Shown: positions 28,205 to 35,729 of the stretch, one piece after another
How the letters are laid out: each line of letters starts with the position of its first letter
Position numbering within the stretch: position 1 is the first letter of the stretch
Source: an uncultured Lachnospiraceae bacterium
GTDB taxonomy: Bacteria > Bacillota > Clostridia > Lachnospirales > Lachnospiraceae
Length of the DNA stretch: 64,000 nt
NCBI GenBank assembly: GCA_946558465.1
Contig: CAMNTM010000016.1
Span: 1-64,000 of the forward strand
Direction of reading: 5' to 3'
Notes under the pieces: generated by a model
What the model saw: only the letters and a program-made list of their open reading frames with translations
Database searches by the model: none
What the model was told of the DNA's origin: nothing
Translations under genes and position numbers: made by a program

Positions 28205-29383
28205 ATGAAATTTTTAAAAGGGGCGCTTTTCGGCGCCCTTACTACGTTATTAGTTATGGGCCTTTTATCCTGCGGTATCCGGTTTGGCAGTAAAAGGGGA
28301 GAGACGCAGGCTGTCAGCAATGAGACTGAGGATAAGCTAAAGACACTGGAACAGCTGGTGGATGAATATTATCTGGGAGAGGCAGATGAAAAGGCTCTTC
28401 AATCAGGTATTTATGAAGGCTATATCAGCGGGCTGGATGATCCTTACTCCGCGTATTATGATGAAGAGGCGACAAAAAAATTCGAGGAGAGCACGACGGG
28501 AGAATATGACGGTGTAGGTGCTGTCATGTCACAGAATCAGGAGACGGGCGTGATTACCTTTTCTCAGGTTTATGAAGGGTCGCCGGCAGAAAAGGCGGGC
28601 ATTAAGGATGGGGACATTCTGTATAAGGTGGAGGACCGAGAGGTATCGAACCGGGATTTAAGTGAGGTTGTATCAGAGATTAAGGGGGAGCGCGGCACGG
28701 AGGTAAGTCTGACGGTTCTTCGTGGAAAAGAAGCAGAAGAGATAACTGTGACGGCAGTCCGGGAGACGATAGAGTATCCGACGGTTCAGTCGCATATGTT
28801 GGAGGATAAGATAGGATATTTGAGGATTCTGGAATTTGATTCTGTAACCTATGATCAATACGTAGAGGCTTTTCGTGAGCTTGAAAGTCAGGGTATGGAA
28901 GGGCTTATTGTAGATTTAAGAAGTAATCCCGGAGGTAATTTAAGTACGGTATGTGAGATATTGGACCTGATTCTTCCAGAAGGAAAAATTGTATATACTG
29001 AGGATAAAGCCGGGAATCAAAAAGAGATAAAGTCAGATGAAGAGCATAAGCTTGAGATGCCTCTTACACTGCTGGTAAACGAGTACAGTGCAAGTGCTTC
29101 TGAGATATTTGCCGGGGCCGTACAGGACTATGAGCTGGGAAAAATCGTCGGTACGAAGACCTACGGCAAAGGTGTTGTACAGCAGGTGTTCGATTTAAAG
29201 GATGGAACCTGTGTAAAGCTGACGATCTCTGAGTATTTTACACCGAAAGGACGAAGCATTAATGAAGTGGGCGTTGCGCCGGATATAGAGATAAAATATG
29301 AATTAAATGAGGATGATCCGGAGGCAGATAACCAGCTTAATAAGGCAGTTGAAGTATTAAGGGAGGAGATGGAAAAAAGATGA
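28205..29383 (+). CDS. S41-family carboxy-terminal processing protease (CtpA-like)
   Basis: A membrane-anchored serine protease, 392 aa. The N-terminal hydrophobic segment (about residues 5-24) ends in a Cys (GLLSCG), so it could be a lipoprotein, though the lipobox is weak. A PDZ domain (about 95-180, GSPAEKAGIKDGDILYKVEDREV) binds substrate C-termini. The peptidase core has the Ser nucleophile in EYSASASEIFAGA and the Lys of the Ser-Lys dyad in TKTYGKGVVQ. In Firmicutes such proteases trim or degrade envelope proteins, including cell-wall hydrolases, which fits its place after the PcsB-like gene. It overlaps pyrC by 4 bp. Confidence 0.93.
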   Translation: MKFLKGALFGALTTLLVMGLLSCGIRFGSKRGETQAVSNETEDKLKTLEQLVDEYYLGEADEKALQSGIYEGYISGLDDPYSAYYDEEATKKFEESTTGEYDGVGAVMSQNQETGVITFSQVYEGSPAEKAGIKDGDILYKVEDREVSNRDLSEVVSEIKGERGTEVSLTVLRGKEAEEITVTAVRETIEYPTVQSHMLEDKIGYLRILEFDSVTYDQYVEAFRELESQGMEGLIVDLRSNPGGNLSTVCEILDLILPEGKIVYTEDKAGNQKEIKSDEEHKLEMPLTLLVNEYSASASEIFAGAVQDYELGKIVGTKTYGKGVVQQVFDLKDGTCVKLTISEYFTPKGRSINEVGVAPDIEIKYELNEDDPEADNQLNKAVEVLREEMEKR

Positions 29384-30669
29384 CAATATTAATCCGGGGA
29401 GGGCATGTAATTGATCCATTGACAAAAAGAGACGGCCGGTTTGATGTGTGGATTGAGGAGGATAAGATTAAAAGAGTAGCCGACCACATTTCGGAGCCTG
29501 CCGATCATGTGATTGATGCAGAAGGTTGTTATGTGATGCCGGGGTTTATTGATTTGCATGTGCATTTTCGCGACCCTGGACTGGAATATAAGGAAACACT
29601 GGAAAGCGGCGGTAAGGCGGCGGTAAAAGGCGGCGTGACAACAGTATGTGCCATGCCGAATACGAGGCCCGTCATTGATACGGCTGAAAAGGTGGCTTCC
29701 GTACACGAAAGGCAGAGGAAGGAGTCTTTGACGAATGTAATTCAGCTGGGAGCAGTAACAAAGGGGCAGCAGGGAGAAGTCCTTGCAGATATTGAGGGTA
29801 TGGCTTTGGAAGGCTGTCTTGCTGTCAGCGAAGACGGAAAATCTGTTATGAATGCATCTCTGTACAGGAAAGGAATGGAAGAAGCCGTAAGATGCGGCAT
29901 TCAAGTATTCGCCCATTGTGAGGATATCACGATGGTAGAAGGGGGCGTTATGAATGCGGACGGCAATGCGAAGCGCCTTGGACTGAAGGGTATTGCCAAT
30001 TCCGTGGAGGATGTGATTACCGCAAGGGACATCCTTCTTGCGAAGGAGACAGGGGTAAAGCTCCATCTGTGCCATTGTTCAACAGCAGACAGCGTAAAAA
30101 TGGTAAAACTTGCTAAGGAAGAAGGGCTTTCGGTGACTGCTGAAGTATGTCCGCATCATTTTATTTTGAGCTCGGATGATATACCGGAGGATGATGGAAA
30201 CTACAAGATGAATCCTCCTCTTAGAAGCAAAAAGGATGTGGAAGCTTTAAGGGCCGGGTTAAAGGAAGGAATTATAGATGTCATAGCTACCGACCATGCA
30301 CCTCACGCCGAGGAGGAAAAGAATAAATCTATGTCAGAAGCGGCTTTCGGAATCGTAGGGCTTGAAACTTCAGCAGCGCTGACCTATACGGCTTTTGTAA
30401 AGCCAGGTATCCTGACCATCATGGACATGGCCGAAAAAATGAGTACAAATCCGGCCGAAATTCTAGGCCTACACGATAAAGGCTCCATATCGGAAGGAAA
30501 GACTGCTGACATTGTAATCTTCGACCCGGACAAAGAATACCGGATAGACAAAAACACATTCGTTTCAAAAGGCAGAAACACTCCCTTCCACAACTACCCC
30601 GTAACCGGAGAAGTCGCCTGCACCCTGGTATCCGGCAGACTCGTCTACGACAGAGACAACACATATTAA
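29380..30669 (+). CDS. pyrC: Dihydroorotase
   Basis: Zinc amidohydrolase that cyclises carbamoyl-aspartate to dihydroorotate in pyrimidine synthesis. 429 aa, type I (Bacillus-like). Metal-site motifs: DLHVHFRDPGLEYKE near residue 55, the HCED block, LHLCHCSTADSVK, and ATDHAPHAEEEK near 305. Substrate-binding Asn/Arg are seen in MPNTRPVID. The ATG overlaps the ctpA-like stop codon (ATGA), tying a biosynthesis gene to the cell-wall operon. The last 80 or so codons are unusually C-ending (TTC, GAC, TAC, AAC, CCC), unlike the rest of the gene and its neighbours; the protein itself reads normally. Confidence 0.97.
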   Translation: MTILIRGGHVIDPLTKRDGRFDVWIEEDKIKRVADHISEPADHVIDAEGCYVMPGFIDLHVHFRDPGLEYKETLESGGKAAVKGGVTTVCAMPNTRPVIDTAEKVASVHERQRKESLTNVIQLGAVTKGQQGEVLADIEGMALEGCLAVSEDGKSVMNASLYRKGMEEAVRCGIQVFAHCEDITMVEGGVMNADGNAKRLGLKGIANSVEDVITARDILLAKETGVKLHLCHCSTADSVKMVKLAKEEGLSVTAEVCPHHFILSSDDIPEDDGNYKMNPPLRSKKDVEALRAGLKEGIIDVIATDHAPHAEEEKNKSMSEAAFGIVGLETSAALTYTAFVKPGILTIMDMAEKMSTNPAEILGLHDKGSISEGKTADIVIFDPDKEYRIDKNTFVSKGRNTPFHNYPVTGEVACTLVSGRLVYDRDNTY

Positions 30670-30736
30670 AAAGTAATAAAAAGAATAAAAGGAACAACGA
30701 ACGCAGGAGCAAGAACAAAACAAGTGCTCCCCAATA

Positions 30737-30907
30737 TTTTTATAAGCCGGAATCCAGCCATGACAAGGTTTACTATCCAAAGAAGCCTCTCAAAAAACGC
30801 CAGTACTTAGCGAGGTATTTTCGAGCTTAGTACTGCTGCGTTTTTTGCGAAGCGAGAGCGCGGCGACGTGGATAGTAAACCTTGTCATAGCGTCCGGTCT
30901 ATAAAAA
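30737..30907 (+). repeat. Long nested inverted repeat between pyrC and pyrF
   Basis: A large hairpin-forming element. The perfect 20-bp arms are ATGACAAGGTTTACTATCCA (30760-30779) and its reverse complement (30869-30888). They extend outward, imperfectly, to TTTTTATAAGCCGGA on the left and TCCGGTCTATAAAAA on the right. Inside is a second stem: AAAAAACGC plus CAGTACTTAGC (30792-30811) against GCTTAGTACTG (30825-30835) and GCGTTTTTT (30838-30846), with a CGAGGTATTTTCGA loop. No transposase or coding frame. It could be a MITE- or REP-like mobile repeat, or an RNA attenuator between the two pyr genes; inner arms ending in T6 on either strand would also suit termination. Confidence 0.75.
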
Positions 30908-30935
30908 CACAACCAAAACAAAGGAGGACACCCCA

Positions 30936-31862
30936 TTGATTAACCAATTAGTAAAGAATATCAAAAAGACAAATGCCCCTATAGTAATAGGCCTTGACCC
31001 GATGCTGAATTATATCCCGGCGCAGATACAGAAAAAAGCTTTTGAGGAGTTCGGAGAAACGCTTGAGGGTGCAGCAGAGGCAATCTGGCGGTTTAACAAG
31101 GAGATTGTAGATAAAACCTGCGATCTGATTCCGGCTGTAAAGCCTCAGATTGCCATGTACGAGCAGTTTGGACTTCCTGGTCTTAAAGTATTTAAGAGAA
31201 CAGTAGATTACTGTCAGGAAAAGGGATTAATTGTAATCGGAGATATTAAGCGCGGAGATATAGGCTCCACATCGTCGGCTTATGCAGCCGGCCACATCGG
31301 GAGCGTGCAGGTGGGAAGCAAGAGATATACACCTTTTGGAGAGGATTTTGTGACTGTAAATCCGTATCTTGGTTCAGACGGAGTAAACCCATTTATGGAT
31401 GTCTGCAAGGAAGAAAAGAAAGGGCTGTTTATTCTGGTAAAGACATCGAATCCGTCAAGCGGCGAATTTCAGGACCGGCAGATAGACGGGAAGCCGCTCT
31501 ATGAATTGGTAGGTGAGAAAGTGGCTGAGTGGGGAGCCTCCTGCATGGGTGAGGAGTACAGCTATATCGGAGCAGTAGCAGGTGCTACTTATCCGGAGAT
31601 GGGGAAGACACTGCGCAGAATTATGCCGAAGGCTTATATTCTTGTACCGGGTTACGGAGCACAGGGAGGAAAAGGAAAGGATCTGGTGCATTTCTTTAAT
31701 GAAGACGGACTAGGCGCCATAGTGAATTCCTCCCGTGGAATTATTGCAGCCTATAAACAGGAAAAATATGCGTCATACGGTGAGGAGAATTTTGCAGATG
31801 CGTCCAGGGCAGCTGTCGAGGATATGATTGCGGATATAAAGGATGCACTGGAAGGTCGATAA
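30936..31862 (+). CDS. pyrF: Orotidine 5'-phosphate decarboxylase (PyrF, long type)
   Basis: Catalyses the last step to UMP. 308 aa, the longer subfamily found in many Clostridia and Actinobacteria. The catalytic charged network is in VIGDIKRGDIGSTSSAYA (D-x-K-R-x-D). The phosphate-binding end is VPGYGAQGGKGKD with NSSRGIIAAY. The start is TTG at 30936, supported by AGGAGG 8 nt upstream; no ATG lies nearby. It follows the large inverted repeat, and its first 15 or so codons share the C-rich usage seen at the end of pyrC. Confidence 0.96.
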   Translation: MINQLVKNIKKTNAPIVIGLDPMLNYIPAQIQKKAFEEFGETLEGAAEAIWRFNKEIVDKTCDLIPAVKPQIAMYEQFGLPGLKVFKRTVDYCQEKGLIVIGDIKRGDIGSTSSAYAAGHIGSVQVGSKRYTPFGEDFVTVNPYLGSDGVNPFMDVCKEEKKGLFILVKTSNPSSGEFQDRQIDGKPLYELVGEKVAEWGASCMGEEYSYIGAVAGATYPEMGKTLRRIMPKAYILVPGYGAQGGKGKDLVHFFNEDGLGAIVNSSRGIIAAYKQEKYASYGEENFADASRAAVEDMIADIKDALEGR

Positions 31863-31995
31863 GAGGTTTGAAGAAGTCGAAAAAAGCCGACAATCAGCTC
31901 AAAAAGTCAAAGAGAGTCGAAAAAGGTCGAGAAAAATCTTTGAAGGATCGTAAGAAGCCGGCAATGATTTCAGCAAGAGCGTTAGGAGAAAAAGT

Positions 31996-32778
31996 ATGAG
32001 CAGAGAGAAGGAAAAAGCGGTAATCGTGTCACAGGAACGGCTGGCAGAAGGTATTTTCAGTATGTGGCTTAAGCTTAGAGGTGCAGAAAAGGCCGTGCCG
32101 GGCCAATTTATCTCTATGTATACAAGAGATGAGAGTAAGCTTCTGCCGAGGCCGATCAGCATCTGTGAGATAGGAAAAGATAGAGAAAGTCTTCGGGTAG
32201 TGTACCGCGTCACAGGTACAGGTACAGGGACAGAGCAGTTTTCTCAGATGAAGGCAGGTGAAGAGATTTCAGTTATTGCACCTTTAGGAAATGGTTTTCC
32301 GCTTGAGGAAGCAGTTGGAAAACGTGTATTTTTGGTGGGCGGAGGAATCGGAGTGCCTCCGATCCTTGAGCTGTCAAAGAAGATAGTCTGCAAGGAAAAG
32401 CAGATTATAGTCGGTTACCGGGATTCAGAGACATTTTTAAAAAAGGAATTTGAAAAAAACGGTAAGGTATATATATCTACGGAGGATGGAAGCCTGGGTA
32501 CGAAGGGAAATGTACTGGATGCAATCCGCGAAAATGGATTGCATGCCGATGTCATTTATGCCTGCGGCCCGATGCCGATGCTGAAGGCTTTGAAGCAGTA
32601 TGCGCAGGAGAAAAGGCTCCCATGCTATATATCTCTTGAGGAGCGGATGGCGTGTGGAATAGGAGCCTGCCTGGGCTGTGTGTGCAGGTCGGTCAGTAAG
32701 GATTCTCACAGCAATGTAAACAACAAGAGAATCTGTAAGGATGGACCGGTATTTTTGGCGTCGGAGGTGGATATATAA
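31996..32778 (+). CDS. pyrK: Dihydroorotate dehydrogenase electron-transfer subunit
   Basis: The iron-sulfur flavoprotein that lets class 1B PyrD use NAD+. 260 aa. FAD-binding RPISICEIG near residue 55, NAD-binding GGGIGVPPILELSK near 115 and the C-terminal [2Fe-2S] Cys cluster ACGIGACLGCVC plus the later RICKDGPVF Cys. Normal length. The ATG follows TTAGGAGAA. Its stop codon shares one base with the pyrD start (TAATG), so the two subunits are made in a coupled way. The 133 bp before it hold degenerate AAGTCGAAAAA-type repeats but no gene. Confidence 0.97.
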   Translation: MSREKEKAVIVSQERLAEGIFSMWLKLRGAEKAVPGQFISMYTRDESKLLPRPISICEIGKDRESLRVVYRVTGTGTGTEQFSQMKAGEEISVIAPLGNGFPLEEAVGKRVFLVGGGIGVPPILELSKKIVCKEKQIIVGYRDSETFLKKEFEKNGKVYISTEDGSLGTKGNVLDAIRENGLHADVIYACGPMPMLKALKQYAQEKRLPCYISLEERMACGIGACLGCVCRSVSKDSHSNVNNKRICKDGPVFLASEVDI

Positions 32779-33680
32779 TGAATATGCGTGTAGAGATTGC
32801 GGGTGTGGAGTGGAAAAATCCGGTGACTGTTGCGTCAGGAACATTTGGTTCCGGAGCGGAGTTTGAAGAATTTGTAGATTTGAATCGTCTGGGAGCAGTG
32901 ACAACAAAAGGGGTGGCCAATATTCCCTGGGAAGGGAATCCGACTCCGAGAGTTGCTGAAACGTACGGAGGAATGATGAATGCAGTAGGACTTCAGAATC
33001 CGGGGATAGAGCTGTTCTGCGAACGCGACATTCCGTTTCTTAAACAATATGATACCAGGATTGTAGTAAATGTATGCGGTAAATCAGAGGAAGATTATTG
33101 TGAGGTGGCAGAGCGGCTGGCAGATGAGCCGGTAGATATGCTGGAAATTAACATTTCTTGTCCTAATGTGAAGGAAGGAGGAATTGCCTTTGGGCAGAAT
33201 CCAAAGGCGGCCGAAGAGATTACAAAGGCAGTAAAGCGGTATGCAAAGCAGCCGGTGATTATGAAGCTGAGCCCCAATGTAACAAGCATTGCCGAGATGG
33301 CAAAGGCAGTAGAGGCAGGAGGTGCCGATGCCGTATCTCTGATTAATACAATCACTGGAATGAAAATAGATGTTCACAGGCGCCGGTTTATATTAGCCAA
33401 TAAAACCGGTGGTGTGTCTGGCCCTGCAATTCATCCGATTGCTGTGCGTATGGTCTATGAAGCAGCACACGCGGTAAAAATACCGGTTATCGGTATGGGA
33501 GGGATTGCCGGTGCAGAGGATGCCGTTGAGATGATTCTGGCAGGAGCCAGTGCAGTATCTGTCGGGACAATGAATTTTCATAATCCGATGATTACGATGG
33601 AGATTGTGGATGGAATAGAATCTTACATGAAAAGATATGGATTTGAAAGCATTGCAGATATGGTCGGAATTGTGGAATAA
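32778..33680 (+). CDS. pyrD: Dihydroorotate dehydrogenase, class 1B catalytic subunit
   Basis: FMN enzyme oxidising dihydroorotate to orotate; forms a heterotetramer with PyrK. 300 aa. The catalytic base is Cys128 in INISCPNVKEGG, the residue that marks soluble class 1 enzymes. Other conserved blocks are TVASGTFGSG at the start, the NAVGLQNPG substrate loop, VIMKLSPNV with the FMN Lys, and IGMGGIAGAEDAVEMILAGASAV for FMN phosphate. It ends the plus-strand pyr block; the next gene faces it, separated by a large hairpin. Confidence 0.97.
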   Translation: MNMRVEIAGVEWKNPVTVASGTFGSGAEFEEFVDLNRLGAVTTKGVANIPWEGNPTPRVAETYGGMMNAVGLQNPGIELFCERDIPFLKQYDTRIVVNVCGKSEEDYCEVAERLADEPVDMLEINISCPNVKEGGIAFGQNPKAAEEITKAVKRYAKQPVIMKLSPNVTSIAEMAKAVEAGGADAVSLINTITGMKIDVHRRRFILANKTGGVSGPAIHPIAVRMVYEAAHAVKIPVIGMGGIAGAEDAVEMILAGASAVSVGTMNFHNPMITMEIVDGIESYMKRYGFESIADMVGIVE

Positions 33681-33713
33681 AGCGGTTTTTTTCAGATTCT
33701 GAAAATACAGTGA

Positions 33714-33812
33714 GGGTTGTTGCAAAAGGAGAATTCTCTACAGCATATAGTACGGATGCGGGTTATATTATTACTATATGTTGTGTAGGCTTTGTATTTT
33801 GTAACAACCCTT
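33714..33812. terminator. Long hairpin between convergent pyrD and the acyl-CoA ligase gene
   Basis: GGGTTGTTGCAAAA (33714-33727) pairs with TTTTGTAACAACCC (33797-33810) with one wobble. Inside, CTACAGCATATAGTA partly pairs with TACTATATGTTGTGTAG. It lies between two convergent genes and probably serves as a bidirectional terminator, though the T-tract is short (TTTC) on the plus side. Confidence 0.55.
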
Positions 33813-33864
33813 TCATAAGATTATGCAGCTTTTGGGAAAAGCCTGCTGTCTAAATTATTTATGT

Positions 33865-35100
33865 CTAATTATATCTCTCATCGATTACCCTTTTCGACTT
33901 CTTTTCACTTCTCGGCAGTACGCCAAGCTCTACAACCTTTACGAGCGGAGTGAATCCGATCCGGCTTTTTACTAATCCGGCAATCCGGCGGCTTAGATCC
34001 ATAAAATCTACCGTTCCATTTGTTTCTACATAAATACGCAGTGTATCCCGGCCGTCAAGGTGGGAGATTCGTATCTGATATTCACTTGATACTTCCGGGA
34101 ATTCCCGGAGTACTTCTTCAATCTGACTTGGGAACACATTAACCCCTTTGATTTTTATCATATCATCGGTTCTTCCCATGATAATGTCCAGACGGGGGAA
34201 TGTATTTTTGCAAGGACAGCTTCCGGGAATAATTCTGGACAAATCATGAGTACGGTAGCGGATAAGCGGCGCGCCTTCCTTCACAAGTGTAGTAATAACA
34301 ATCTCACCTAGTTCTCCGTCTGGAACAGGCTTTAAGGTTTCTGGATCAATAATTTCTATGTAAATATAGTCATCCCAGTAATGCATTCCGACATCGTATT
34401 TACAGCTGATACCGATACCGGGACCGTAGATTTCAGTCAGGCCGTAGATATCATACAGCTCGATACCAAGCTCGTCAGAAATCCGCTGCCGCATCTTTTC
34501 TCCCCAGCGCTCGGAACCGATAACGCCCTTTTTCAAGTGTATTTTGTCCTTGATTCCCCGCTTTGCAATTTCTTCGGCGAGGAGGAGTGCATAGGAGGAA
34601 GTTGAGCAGAGGACAGTGGACTTCATATCCATCATCATCTGGAGCTGCTTATCTGTATTGCCGGGGCCCATAGGAATTGTCATAGCTCCGAGCATTTCTG
34701 CCCCGTTTTGAAAGCCGATGCCTGCAGTCCATAGTCCGTATCCGGGAGTGATATGGATTCGGTCCATATTAGTAATACCAGCGGTTTCATAACAGCGTCT
34801 GAACATAACGGCCCAGTCCTCTACATCTTTTGCGGTGTAGGGAATGATAACCGGAAGACCGGTAGTACCTGATGAAGAATGTATTCGGACAATTTTTTCT
34901 TCTGGAGCTGTCATAAGACCGAGCGGGTAAGCCTCCCGTAAATCATTCTTCTCCGAAAAAGGGAGGCTTTCAAAATCTTCCGGGGAAGAGATACCAGAGA
35001 TACCCGCCTCTTTAAGCTTTTTACCATAGAAGCTTCCAGCCATCACAAGTGCTTTTATCTGGCTGTTTACCTGCTGAATCTGTAAATCTGTAATCTGCAT
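33865..35100 (-). CDS. PaaK-type aryl/acyl-CoA ligase (phenylacetate-CoA ligase family)
   Basis: A 411-aa adenylate-forming enzyme. The P-loop-like IHSSSGTTGLPVIIPYT (about residues 70-88) and the IYGLTEIYGPG (about 225) and YRTHDLSRI motifs are those of phenylacetate-CoA ligase. A C-terminal AMP-binding_C_2 domain ends PRSEKKSKRVID. Position directly after iorA-iorB suggests it handles the arylacetyl-CoA made by the oxidoreductase, either releasing the acid with ATP formation or activating arylacetates for the reverse reaction. The direction cannot be read from sequence. CAGAAAGGAATT precedes the ATG. Confidence 0.92.
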   Translation of the reverse strand: MQITDLQIQQVNSQIKALVMAGSFYGKKLKEAGISGISSPEDFESLPFSEKNDLREAYPLGLMTAPEEKIVRIHSSSGTTGLPVIIPYTAKDVEDWAVMFRRCYETAGITNMDRIHITPGYGLWTAGIGFQNGAEMLGAMTIPMGPGNTDKQLQMMMDMKSTVLCSTSSYALLLAEEIAKRGIKDKIHLKKGVIGSERWGEKMRQRISDELGIELYDIYGLTEIYGPGIGISCKYDVGMHYWDDYIYIEIIDPETLKPVPDGELGEIVITTLVKEGAPLIRYRTHDLSRIIPGSCPCKNTFPRLDIIMGRTDDMIKIKGVNVFPSQIEEVLREFPEVSSEYQIRISHLDGRDTLRIYVETNGTVDFMDLSRRIAGLVKSRIGFTPLVKVVELGVLPRSEKKSKRVIDERYN

Positions 35101-35132
35101 GATATAAATTCCTTTCTGTTCGTCTCACATTT

Positions 35133-35729
35133 TTATCGAGAGCTTTGCTGAGAGTTTTTCCGTACATATTCCAGAGCAGAAAAGTTAAGCTCATGGAATT
35201 TTTCCGGCAGTTTCTTTCTGATTTCATTTTTAATGTCATCCTCTGAAATATCCAGGCTGCCGCTGTGGAGAGCAGCACCGAGAAGCAGAATATTCAGAAC
35301 CTTAGAAGAGCCTATATCCCGGCAGGCTTTTTCGGTATCCACAACGGTCAGGTCAGCGAGAGTATCCTTAAGATAAGAGATCATGCGTTCACCCTGATAA
35401 GATACGCCGGACAGGGCAGCAGTAACCGGCATAATAGAACGACTGCTCACAATTATCTTCCCTCCTTTTTTTAAATAGGGAATTCTACGAACGGTTTCAC
35501 CTGGCTCAAATCCGATCAGTAAATCGGCCGTGCCGTAAGCAATCATAGGGGAATACAGATCATCACCCATACGCAGGTGGCTGAATACACTGCCTCCCCG
35601 CTGAGCCATACCGATAGTTTCGGCGCTCATGACAGGAATACCCTTTTCCATAGCGGCAGAGGCGAGAAGCTTAGATGCCAGAACGATCCCCTGTCCGCCG
35701 ACACCGCACAATACAATATTTTTATTCAT
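35133..35729 (-). CDS. iorB: Indolepyruvate:ferredoxin oxidoreductase, beta subunit
   Basis: The gamma-domain subunit of the 2-oxoacid:ferredoxin oxidoreductase that binds CoA. 198 aa. Typical N-terminus NIVLCGVGGQGIVLASKLL and the AETIGMAQRGGSVFSHLRMG block. It pairs with IorA to convert aryl pyruvates (indole-, phenyl-, hydroxyphenylpyruvate) plus CoA to aryl-acetyl-CoA, CO2 and reduced ferredoxin. It overlaps iorA by 8 bp and is followed after 32 bp by the ligase gene; all three read leftward as one operon. Confidence 0.95.
   Translation of the reverse strand: MNKNIVLCGVGGQGIVLASKLLASAAMEKGIPVMSAETIGMAQRGGSVFSHLRMGDDLYSPMIAYGTADLLIGFEPGETVRRIPYLKKGGKIIVSSRSIMPVTAALSGVSYQGERMISYLKDTLADLTVVDTEKACRDIGSSKVLNILLLGAALHSGSLDISEDDIKNEIRKKLPEKFHELNFSALEYVRKNSQQSSR

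Noticed and set aside
29389-30075. Minus-strand open frame of 228 codons inside pyrC
   Set aside because: Shadow of the dihydroorotase gene; no start signal and no family.
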